A stretch of 64,000 bases of DNA from Nematostella vectensis. Lineage: Eukaryota > Cnidaria > Anthozoa > Actiniaria > Edwardsiidae. This document shows, one piece after another, positions 12,101 to 24,100 of the stretch (positions are counted from its first letter, which is position 1; the number at the start of each line of letters is the position of its first letter). Location: NCBI RefSeq assembly GCF_932526225.1, contig NC_064036.1, positions 16,702,953-16,766,952 on the forward strand, in the 5' to 3' direction. Position numbers and translations under genes: made by a program. The notes under the pieces were generated by a model. It worked only from the letters and a program-made list of their open reading frames with translations, was not told where the DNA came from and searched no databases.

Positions 12101-15100
12101 GGGTTGTTCTCAGGCACAGCATGGCTAGATGTGGGTCTTGCCCTGATTCCTTGCATTTTTTAAGGAGATCCTTGACAGTTTGCACATTTCTCTCTATGAA
12201 GCCATTAGCCTCCTTGTAGTATGGGCTTGTAGTTGTATGAATAAATCCATAGGTGCTGCTGAAAACCTTGAATAGAGCAGACGTAAACTGGGTGTCATGT
12301 CCTGTGACAAGTTTGTCTGGTATGCCATGTTCCTCAAATATTCCTTTGAGGTGAGCGATGACAGTAGATGATTGGATGTTAGTTAGCCTGCGCACAATTG
12401 GGAACTTACTGTAGTAATCAGAGAGTAGTAAGTATGGTGAACCGTTCCAGGAGAACAAGTCAGATGCTAGGGTGTGCCAGGGCCTTGGTGGAACATCATG
12501 AGGCATTAGCGGTTCTTTAGTGTTCATGGACTGATTATGCTGACAGGGAGCACAACTCTTGACCATGTTGTCGATGTCGGCATTGATGTTCGCCCAAAAG
12601 ACTGATCCCTTGGCTCTGAGCTTGCATTTTTCCGCACCCTGGTGTGCATAGTGTAGCTGCTGTAGAACATCTGGTTGCAGGGTCTTTGGAATTACAATTC
12701 GGGTACCCTTCAGGACCAATCCATCGGCGACAGTAAGTTCGTCACGATAGTTCCAGTATGGGTGTAGTAACTCAGGGCATTCAGCTCTTTTGTTTGGCCA
12801 ACCTTGGGCGATGACGGCACGGAGTGAGTGAAGTGTTGTGTCCTTCCTCGTCTCCTCTTGGATCTGCGTTATCCTAGTAGGGCTAGCATTGAGGTGCAAG
12901 TGTAGCTCATGTATAGAGACATCAAGTCCAGCGATAGTGTCACCGGGACTTGGGTTAAGTCGTGAGAGGGCGTCGGCCAGGGGTATGTCCTTCCCTGGGA
13001 CATATCGAATGTCGATGTCGTATTTCTGTATCCGCAGCATCATCCTGGCAATGCGGGGTGGCGCGCTGGCCAGATGCTTTTTGAATATTGCCTCCAGTGG
13101 CTTGTGGTCCGTGTGGACCTGGACGTGGCGTCCATAAGCGTAGTAGTGGAATTTCTCGAGACCATGGACGACTGCAAGCATTTCCCTTTCTATGTTGGAG
13201 TACCTCCTCTCGGTTTCAGTGAGTAGCTTACTTCTGTACTCCACAGGGCCTTTATCTTGGATGAGTGTCGCGCCGAGGCCACGTTGAGATGCATCCACCT
13301 GGATTACGACAGGCTTGGTGCTGTCGAAATACTGCAGCGAGGCTGGCGATGTGATGAGTTTCTTGATGTCATCTACAGCTTTCTGGTGTTCTGGGCACCA
13401 CTGGAATTGACTACTTTTCCTTGTCAAGTCCCAGAGGACCGCTGCTGTTGAAGCGAGGTTGGGTATGAAACGGCTAAGGTATTGCGTCATACCTAGGAAG
13501 ACTTGGAGATCTGTGAGGCTCGTTGAAGGATCCATGTTGTTGATGGCTTCAACCTTAGCAGGGTCAAGTTTCAGACCATCTGCAATTAGGGTGTGTCCGA
13601 AGAAGACAAGTTCCTTGCTGGCAATTTTGCATTTGTCAGCATTGAATTTCAGACCAGTTTCCCGGGCACGCTCCATTACTGCTTTCAGGTTATTGTCATG
13701 CTCCTTACGGTTGCGTCCGTAAACAACTATGTCGTCTGTGATGCCTGTCACCCCAGGTAAGTCACCAAAGGTTTCATCGACCTTCTTTTGGAAGATGTCC
13801 TGAGCACAAATCAGACCAAAGGGTAGTCGTAGGAATCTGAATCTTCCATGGGGAGAGTTGAATGTTGTATAGAGTGAGCTTTCCTGGTCAAGCTTTATGT
13901 TCCAATAACCGCTGCGGGCGTCAACTATGGAGAAGTACTCGGATCCACTTAGCTTTGATAAGACTTCATCAAGAGTGGGTGTACGATGATGTGGACGTTT
14001 GATGGCGCAGTTGAGGTCCTTTGGATCAAGGCAGAGTCGTATGGAGCCATTCCGCTTTGTGGAACAGACTAGCGAGTTGACCCAGTCAGTGGGTTCATCA
14101 ACCTTGGTGATGATTCCTTGCTGTACGAGGGATTCCAACTCCTTGCGCAGAGGCTCCTGAAGTGCTTCAGGGACTCGTCGTGGCGGGTGAACCACAGCGG
14201 GTACTGTAGGGTCAAGTGTGATATGGAATTCTCCGCTGAAGCATCCGATGCCTTCGAAGCAGTCAGCATACTGTCTTAGTAGAGCTGCCTTTGCCTCAGG
14301 GTCATCCTTGGGTACTTGAGCTGGTCGTATTTCGGCTGGCTCAGCCTGGTCTTTGCTTAGACTGTGGTTAAGGGTTACAAGCTTCATTGCAGTACATGTG
14401 GGTAGTCCTAGGATTGTAGGTCCTGTCGTGTTTACAACATGAAATTCATGAGGGCTGGACTGACCGTTATGTAGTAAAGTGAGGTTGCAGGTACCGTAGT
14501 GTTGTACTTCATGGCCTCCATATGCTGTTATCCTTGTATCTGATGGGGCTAAGCTGAGGGGCTTGCCGTCTATGTCGCAGAGTGACTCTGGATAGATGTG
14601 CTTGTAGTTGCTTAATGGGATCACATTTCCTTCAGCACCAGTGTCAATCTTGCATAATAGTGGTAGTGTCCCGTTACTCGAGTTAACCTGTATGTTGACG
14701 AGCGCTTGAGTGATCTGTCGAGACATACTATCAATGGTCAGAGAGTGAAAATATAACTGTGGGGAATCTAGGGGCTCAGGTGCAGTGCTAGCATTCTCAT
14801 TGCTCAGGGTGTTTATCTGTTGCTTTGATTTGTTCCGGTTTCCCCGCCTGCCTCTTCCCCTCGGGGTGGGACCTTGGGGTTTGGTGGAACGGCAAACCTT
14901 GGCCCAGTGGTTTGGTTTCCCACAGTTGCTGCATTTTGTTCCGTTTGCGGGGCACAGGGATTTTTGTGTCACATTATGGCTAGTGCCACAGTTCCCACAA
15001 GTTTGTATTTGTTTATTTTCACGTGAGTGTGTCTTGGGATGTGAAGAAGGGCTTTTGTGGGTTGTTGCGTGTACAGGTATAGTGTTTGTGCCTCTAATAT

Positions 15101-18100
15101 CTTGTAACTGAGCCGAAGTGGCTTCCTCAGTCCTGGCTATGTCTATTGCCTTAGCGAGCGTTAGAGTTTTGTCTAACTCGAGGAGTTTAGCCTGGACACG
15201 TGGGCGGCGAGACCCGAAAATTAGAGCGTCAATAATGTGTTCGTCTACATTATCATACCTGCATTCGCTGGCTAGCAATCTTACTTTCTTTATAAATGAA
15301 TCCACTGGTTCATCGTCCTTTTGCTTCAGAGTGCGTAGTTTAAATCGTGCTAAGCGAAAATTGCTCTTGGGGGCGACGTATTCTTCAAACTTCTCCCAGT
15401 AAGTTGACAGCTTTTTCTTCTCGTCTGAGGTTAGCGACCACGTAGAAACTAATTCAATTCCTTCTTCTCCCGTCCATATCAACAGATAACTGACCTTTTC
15501 TTCCTCCGATTTGGACTTAAGCGGGCCAGAAAAGTACAATTCGACGGTTGCCTTGAACTTTTTTAGCGCTTGTTGAAGATCGGTTGCATTCCAGTCCATA
15601 CGAGGGCTAGTGAGTCCAGTGAGTTCGGCCATTTTCCTTGTGTAAACTTGCTAGATTTCTCGTAAAATACCGACCTGGTATGTTTGAGAGTGATTTTCCT
15701 TCAGTTTGCTTCTGACACCATGTAATAAGTTGACTTGAAGGCTTTTTATTCACCTATTTTATTAACACAGTACAAAACATGGCGGACTACACGAGGAACT
15801 CATCCGGGTGCGCATGTGCGAAAGATATGCTAATTAACCGGAAGTAAAACTACAACAAGTGAATTTTGATCTTGAATGAAATAACTCGTTTTGGTTTCTG
15901 CTTTTAACGATGTTACGGAGTATCCAGTGACCACGTGATCTAACGGCGTCACACAATACCACTGCTTTACATGACCATTTTTTTCTGCTCTAGCTTATGA
16001 TGGCGTCACCTAATAACGATGCTTAACATGACCAAATTTTTTTTCTGTTTTAGATTGTAATGGCGTCACACAGTATCCAGGAGACACATTTGGCTATTTA
16101 GACTTTTATCACAATCGGGGCTATATTCAAAGTCCTCGTTATCCAAACAGTTACCCAAATAACATGGATTGCCGCTGGACCATAATAGTGCAGGCTGGTT
16201 TTATTGTGCGCATTACTGTCGCTGTCTTCGAGCTTGCAGTGAATGATTTCCTTCATATGTCAAATGTCAAGTCGACGCAGGCCGCTGAAGGAAATAAAAC
16301 ATACTATTCCAAGGATAACTTTGCGCTGGTTTGGTTCCAAAGCAATGGTTATGGGACGGCCAAAGGTTTTTATCTCACCTACGAGAAAGGTAGGCATGGG
16401 GTTGCAGTCGATTGTTGGTGCATAGGGGGGGAGAGAGGTTTAGGTGGGTGGATAAACAGTGTTTAGCAACATTTCAATTGTGACTTCAAAAAACAGTAAA
16501 GCTATAAAAAAAAGGAGTTCGCGTATTTGAGAGTGCGAGTATGAGAAAGTATTATCAGGTTATAGTACGAGAGTGTGAGAGTATGTGAAAGTGTAAGAGT
16601 ACGACAGAGTGAGAGTACGACAGAGTATGAGAGTACGTCAGAGTGTGAGAGTACGAGAGAGTGTGAGAGTACGACAGAGTATGAGAGTACGTCAGAGTGT
16701 GACAGTACGAGAGAGTGTGAGAGTACGTCAGAGTGTGAGAGTACGACATAGTGCGAGAGTACGAGAGAGTGTGAGAGTACGAGAGAGTGTGAGAGTACGA
16801 CAGATTGTGAGAGTACGACAGTGTGAGAGTACGAGAGAGTGTGAGAGTACAAGAGAGTGTGAGAGTACAAGAGAGTGTGAGAGTACAAGAGAGTGTGGGA
16901 GTACGACAAAGTGTGAGAGTACGAAAGAGTGAGAGTACGTCAGAGTGTGAGAGTACAACAGAGTGTGAGTGTACAAGAAAGTGAGAGTACGACATAGTGT
17001 GAGAGTACGAGAGAGTGTGAGAGTAGGACAGAGTGAGAGTACGACAGAGTGTGAGAGTACGACAGAGTGTGAGAGTACGTCAGAGTGTGAGAGTACGAGA
17101 GAGTGAGAGTACGAGAGAGTGTGAGAGTACGAGAGAGTGGTGAGTACGACAGAAAGTGAGAGTACGTCATAGTGTGAGAGTACGACAGAATGTGAGAGTA
17201 CGTCGGAGTGTGAAAGTACGTCAGAGTGTGCGAGTACGACAGAGTGTGAGAGTACGAGAGAGTGTGAGAGTACGAAAGAGAGTGAGAGTACGTCAGAATG
17301 TGAGAGTACGACAGAGTGTTAGTGTACGAGAGAGTGTGAGAGTACGTCAGAGTGTGAGAGTACGAGAGAGTGTGAGAGTACGTCAGAGTGTGAGAGTACG
17401 ACAGAATGTGAGAGTACGTCGGAGTGTGAAAGTACGTCAGAGTGTGCGAGTACGACAGAGTGTGAGAGTACGAGAGAGTGTGAGAGTACGAAAGAGAGTG
17501 TGAGAGTACGACAGAGTGTGAGAGTACGACAGAGTGAGAGTACGAGAGAGTGTGAGAGTACGTCAGAATGTGAGAGTACGAGAGAGTGTGAGAGTAGGAC
17601 AGAGTGTGAGAGTACGACAGAGTGTGAGAGTACGACAGAGTGTGAGAGTACGTCAGAGTGTGAGAGTACGAGAGAGTGAGAGTACGAGAGAGTGTGAGAG
17701 TACGAGAGAGTGTGAGAGTACGACAGAGTGAGAGTACGAGAGGGTGTGAGAGTAGGACAGAGTGTGACAGTACGACAGAGTGAGAGTACGAGAGAGTGTG
17801 AGAGTACGACAGAGTGAGAGTACGAGAGAGTGTGAGAGTACGACAGAGTGTGAGAGTACGACAGAGTGTGAGAGTACGACAGGGTGTGAGAGTACGACAG
17901 AGTGTGAGAGTACGAGAGAGTGTGAGAGTACGACAGTGTGAGAGTACGAGAGAGTGTGAGAGTACAAGAGAGTGTGAGAGTACAAGAGAGTGTGAGAGTA
18001 CAAGAGAGTGTGAGAGTACGAGAGAGTGTGAGAGTAGGACAGAGTGTGAGAGTACGAGAGAGTGTGAGAGTACAAGAGAGTGTGAGAGTACAAGAGAGTG

Positions 18101-21100
18101 TGAGAGTACGAGAGAGTGTGAGAGTACGAGAGAGTGTGAGAGTAGGACAGAGTGTGAGAGTACGAGAGAGTGTGAGAGTACGACAGTGTGAGAGTACGAG
18201 AGAGTGTGAGAGTACAAGAGAGTGTGAGAGTACAAGAGAGTGTGAGAGTACAAGAGAGTGTGAGAGTACGAGAGATTGTGAGAGTACGAGAGAGTGTGAG
18301 AGTACGAGAGAGTGTGAGATTAGGACAGAGTGTGAGAGTACGAGAGAGTGTGAGAGTACGAGAGAGTATGAGAGTACGAGAGAGTGAGAGTACGACAGAG
18401 TGAGAGTACGAGAGAGTGTGAGAGTACGACAGAGTGTGAGAGTACGAGAGAGTGTGAGAGTACGACAGAGTGTGAGAGTACGAGAGAGTGTGAGAGTACG
18501 ACATTGTGAGAGTACGAGAGGGTGTGAGAGTAGGACAGAGTGTGAGAGTACGACAGAGTGTGAGAGTACGTCAGAGTGTGAGAGTACGACAGAGTGTGAG
18601 AGTACGACAGAGTGTGAGAGTACGAGAGAGTGTGAGAGTACGACAGAGTGTGAGAGTACGAGAGAGTGTGAGAGTACGACATTGTGAGAGTACGAGAGAG
18701 TGTGAGAGTACGACAGTGTGAGAGTACGAGAGAGTGTGAGAGTACGTCAGAATGTGAGAGTACGACAGAGTGTTAGTGTACGAGAGAGTGTGAGAGTACG
18801 TCAGAGTGTGAGAGTACGAGAGAGTGTGAGAGTACGTCAGAGTGTGAGAGTACGACATAGTGCGAGAGTACGAGAGGGTGTGAGAGTACGAGAGAGTGTG
18901 AGAGTACGACAGAGTGTGAGAGTACGACAGAGTGAGAGTACGAGAGAGTGTGAGAGTACGTCAGAATGTGAGAGTACGAGAGAGTGTGAGAGTAGGACAG
19001 AGTGTGAGAGTACGACAGAGTGTGAGAGTACGACAGAGTGTGAGAGTACGTCAGAGTGTGAGAGTACGAGAGAGTGAGAGTACGAGAGAGTGTGAGAGTA
19101 CGAGAGAGTGTGAGAGTACGACAGAGTGAGAGTACGAGAGGGTGTGAGAGTAGGACAGAGTGTGAGAGTACGACAGAGTGAGAGTACGAGAGAGTGTGAG
19201 AGTACGACAGAGTGAGAGTACGAGAGAGTGTGAGAGTACGACAGAGTGTGAGAGTACGACAGAGTGTGAGAGTACGACAGGGTGTGAGAGTACGACAGAG
19301 TGTGAGAGTACGAGAGAGTGTGAGAGTACGACAGTGTGAGAGTACGAGAGAGTGTGAGAGTACAAGAGAGTGTGAGAGTACAAGAGAGTGTGAGAGTACA
19401 AGAGAGTGTGAGAGTACGAGAGAGTGTGAGAGTAGGACAGAGTGTGAGAGTACGAGAGAGTGTGAGAGTACAAGAGAGTGTGAGAGTACAAGAGAGTGTG
19501 AGAGTACGAGAGAGTGTGAGAGTAGGACAGAGTGTGAGAGTACGAGAGAGTGTGAGAGTACGACAGTGTGAGAGTACGAGAGAGTGTGAGAGTACAAGAG
19601 AGTGTGAGAGTACAAGAGAGTGTGAGAGTACAAGAGAGTGTGAGAGTACGAGAGATTGTGAGAGTACGAGAGAGTGTGAGAGTACGAGAGAGTGTGAGAG
19701 TAGGACAGAGTGTGAGAGTACGAGAGAGTGTGAGAGTGTGAGAGTACGAGAGAGTATGAGAGTACGAGAGAGTGAGAGTACGACAGAGTGAGAGTACGAG
19801 AGAGTGTGAGAGTACGACAGAGTGTGAGAGTACGAGAGAGTGTGAGAGTACGACAGAGTGTGAGAGTACGACAGAGTGTGAGAGTACGGCAGAGTGTGAG
19901 AGTACGACAGAGAGTGAGAGTACGACAGAGTGAGAGTACGAGAGAGTGTGAGAGTACGACAGAGTGTGAGAGTACGGCAGAGTGTGAGAGTACGACAGAG
20001 TGTGAGAGTACGAGAGAGTGTGAGAGTACGACAGAGTGTGAGAGTACGAGAGAGTGTGAGAGTACGAGAGAGTGTGAGAGTACGAGAGAGTGTGAGAGTA
20101 CAAGAGAGTGTGGGAGTACGAGAGAGTGTGAGAGTACGAGAGAGTATGAGAGTACGAGAGAGTGAGAGTACGAGAGAGTGTGAGAGTAGGACAGAGTGTG
20201 AGAGTACGAGAGAGTGTGAGAGTACGAGAGAGTGAGAGTACGAGAGAGTGTGAGAGTAGGACAGAGTGTGAGAGTACGACAGAGTATGAGAGTACGAGAG
20301 AGTGAGAGTACGAGAGAGTGTGAGAGTACGAGAGAGTGAGAGTACGAGAGAGTGTGAGAGTACGAGAGAGTGAGAGTACGACAGTGTGAGAGTACGAGAG
20401 AGTGAGAGTACTGCAGAGTGTGAGAGTACGAGAGAGTGTGAGAGTACAACAGAGTGTGAGAGTACGAGAGAGTGTGAGAGTACGAGAGAGTGTGAGAGTA
20501 CGTCAGAGTGTGAGAGTACGAGAGAGTGTGAGAGTACGTCAGAGTGTGAGAGTACGACACAGTGTGAGAGTACGACAGAGTGTGAGAGTACGAGAGATTG
20601 AGAGTACGTCAGAGTGTGAGAGAACGAGAAGGTGTTATAGTACGAGAAGGTGTTATAGTACGAGAAGGTGTTATAGTACGAGAAGGTGTTATAGTACGAG
20701 AAGGTGTTATAGTACGAGAAGGTGTTGTAGTACGAGAAGGTGTTATAGTTCGAGAAGGTGTTATAGTACGAGAAGGTGTTATAGTACGAGAAAGTGTTAT
20801 AGTACGAGAAGATGTTATAGTACGAGAAGGTGTTATAGTACGAGAAGGTGTTATAGTACGAGAAGGTGTTATAGTACGAGAAGGTGTTATAGTACGAGAA
20901 GGTGTTATAGTACGAGAAGGTGTTATAGTACGAGAAGGTGTTATAGTACGAGAAGGTGTTGTAGTACGAGAAGGTGTTATAGTTCGAGAAGATGTTATAG
21001 TACGAGAAGGTGTTCTAGTACGAGAAGGTGTTATAGTACGAGAAGGTGTTATAGTACGAGAAGGTGTTATAGTACGAGAAGGTGTTATAGTACGAGAAGG

Positions 21101-24100
21101 TGTTGTAGTACGAGAAGGTGTTATAGTTCGAGAAGGTGTTATAGTACGAGAAGGTGTTATAGTACGAGAAGGTGTTGTAGTACGAGAAGGTGTTATAGTT
21201 CGAGAAGGTGTTATAGTACGAGAAGGTGTTATAGTACGAAAAGGTGTTATAGTACGAGAAGGTGTTATAGTACGAGAAGGTGTTATAGTACGAGAAGGTG
21301 TTATAGTACGAGAAGGTGTTATAGTACGAGAAGGTGTTATAATACGAGAAGGTGTTATAGTACGAGAAGGTGTTATAGTACGAGAAGGTGTTGTAGTACG
21401 AGAAGGTGTTATAGTTCGAGAAGGTGTTATAGTACGAGAAGGTGTTATAGTACGAGAAGGTGTTGTAGTACGAGAAGGTGTTATAGTTCGAGAAGATGTT
21501 ATAGTACGAGAAGGTGTTCTAGTACGAGAAGGTGTTATAGTACGAGAAGGTGTTATAGTACGAGAAGGTGTTATAGTACGAGAAGGTGTTATAGTACGAG
21601 AAGGTGTTATAGTACGAGAAGGTGTTATAGTACGAGAAGGTGTTATAGTACGAGAAGGTGTTGTAGTACGAGAAGGTGTTATAGTTCGAGAAGGTGTTAT
21701 AGTACGAGAAGGTGTTATAGTACGAGAAGGTGTTATAGTACGAGAAGGTGTTATAGTACGAGAAGGTGTTATAGTACGAGAAGGTGTTGTAGTACGAAAA
21801 GGTGTTATAGTACGAGAAGTTGTTATAGTACGAGAAGGTGTTATAGTACGAGAAGGTGTTATAGTACGAGAAGGTGTTATAGTACGAGAAGTTGTTATAG
21901 TACGAGAAGGTGTTATAGTACGAGAAGGTGTTATAGTACGAGAAGTTGTTATAGTACGAGAAGGTGTTATAGTACGAGAAGGTGTTATAGTACGAGAAGG
22001 TGTTATAGTACGAGAAGTTGTTATAGTACGAGAAGGTGTTATAGTACGAGAAAGTGTTATAGTTCGAGAAGGTGTTATAGTACGAGAAGGTGTTATAGTA
22101 CGAGAAGGTGTTATAGTTCGAGAAGGTGTTATAGTACGAGAAGGTGTTATAGTTCGAGAAGGTGTTATAGTACGAGAAGGTGTTATAGTACGAGAAGGTG
22201 TTATAGTACGAGAAGGTGTTATAGTTCGAGAAGGTGTTATAGTACGAGAAGGTGTTATAGTACGAAAAGGTGTTATAGTACGAGAAGGTGTTATAGTACG
22301 AGAAGGTGTTGTAGTACGAAAAGGTGTTATAGTACGAGAAGGTGTTATAGTACGAGAAAGTGTTATAGTACGAGAAGGTGTTATAGTACGAAAAGGTGTT
22401 ATAGTACGAGAAGGTGTTATAGTACGAGAAGGTGTTATAGTACGAGAAGGTGTTCTAGTACGAGAAGGTGTTCTAGTACGAGAAGGTGTTCTAGTACGAG
22501 AGAGGAAGAGATTACTAGAGGGGGAGACTGCTCCATTCGTCTTCATGTGATCTTCACCCTTCTCACTTTCCGTTCGCTGATAAATGGTAGTTTTTTTAAC
22601 CAGAGTAAAACAAGACAATATATAGAACCTAGCGTTAGCAATGCTTTTTTTGAGCTTTTTCTATGGCTGACTTTTATACCGACTTACTTAAATGGGAGCA
22701 ACCTTTTCACCTTAATATCAATCATTTCAGAATGCATACAATAATGTCACTGCTCGCATGGTGATTACTTGATGGTCAATTGATTTCAATAGCTAATATT
22801 TGAATTCCTTGTAACTGTTTCAGTGTCTCAACCGTTGACGAAAGCTCCCACGACTGAATGTAAGAAATATTGTGATTTTCATCTTTATTAGCTAAAACCG
22901 TCATCAGGAGGAAGTAGATGTCCTAATCACCAGGGAAGGGGAGGGGGCGGGACTGTCCTTTAGGGAAATCAATCGACTGCTGTCTCTTATAGAGGGCTCA
23001 TGCTAATGGTGGTCCGATACACACAAAACCACAAGTCCTTAATACTGTCCGCTTTATTTTCTGTAACTAACACTAGTGCTATTTCTCATCTTATCTTTTT
23101 AGGGCTAACAATTGCTTCGAACACGCCCAATGTGCTATCTCTTATAGTTAATAAATGCTTTTGCCAACACCCGAATTACTATCCCTTAGGGGGAGTAACC
23201 CCCCCCCCCCCCCTCATCATCATCAACAACATCATCATCACCATCATAATCATCACTATAACCATCATCAACAATTATTTTGTACACAATTTTGTATACA
23301 CATTGTGTATTTCTATCAAATATGCGATTGTTGATACAGACTGAACACTTTCACAAGGTATAAATCAACACAAGGTTGAAAATGTATGTCTCCTCCGTTC
23401 AAAATACCTTTTCAACCTTGTGTTGATTTATACCTTGTCTACACCACGCCTGCGCACATCATCCAGTTTTTCTACAGCTTGTCTGTAGTCTTTCTAGTTA
23501 TACCGTACACACTTTCACGGTTTGTCATTAATCTGACATATTCACCATCTAATCTTTTTATTGCGTGCTATGTAGCTAATCGTCATAGTCGCGACAACAT
23601 GGGCTTTTCTGCTGGTAAGACCGCGGGGATAGCTGTTGGCGTTTGCATACCGATCGTCATCGTCATTATCGTCTTCGTGGTTCAGTTCCTGAGAGAGAAA
23701 AGAAAACGCAGCAACCAAGGAGGTTATACAGCTTTTAAAACCTTCCTTCTCTTATTAACCCCATCTTCATAGCTACCTACCATCCCCCTCCTTTGGCAAG
23801 AAATACGCCGCTTTCACTCCCCCAAACCTCTTAGCTACCTGCCACCCTTTATTCCTTCTTATCCTTCCCCTCACTTTCCCTGTCCTAGGCCGCCTAACAC
23901 CCCTCCTCTCTCCTCTGTATAGTTACCTTTCGTGCCCCTACCCCTCCTTACTCTCCTAAGCGGAATTAACTACCTCAGCTACCTTATCCCACCCTTTCCC
24001 TTATCACCTAATATTACATTACCCTCCTGTCTCCTCCTGTCCAGTTTCCCCTCGTCCTCTACTCCTCCCCGTTCAGTTAACCTTTGTCCTCCATTCCCCG

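Larger units (their letters stand above)
11274..15857 (-). mobile_element. Full-length Ty3/gypsy-type LTR retrotransposon, antisense in gene 1 intron
   Basis: A 4584-bp element on the minus strand with two 137-bp LTRs (11274-11410, 15721-15857), a 5-bp target duplication AGTGA (11269-11273 and 15858-15862), a primer-binding site next to the 5' LTR, a polypurine tract next to the 3' LTR and one uninterrupted gag-pol frame (11556-15632). The LTRs differ at a single position (G at 11403 versus C at 15850), so insertion is recent. It lies in the intron between the linker exon (ends 11140) and the CUB 2 exon (starts 16054). The domain order protease-RT-RNaseH-integrase is that of Ty3/gypsy (Metaviridae) elements. 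Confidence 0.96.

Noticed and set aside
16502-20625. Long open frames of six-residue repeats (SYSHTL, LVLSHS, CESTRE, VRVRES) on both strands
   Set aside because: They are translations of an 18-bp satellite whose period is a multiple of three; they occur in several frames and both strands, and lie in an intron of gene 1.
20402-22744. Open frames of 650-780 codons (RRCYST and REGVIV repeats)
   Set aside because: Same reason: 18-bp array B read in frame. No splice or domain evidence.
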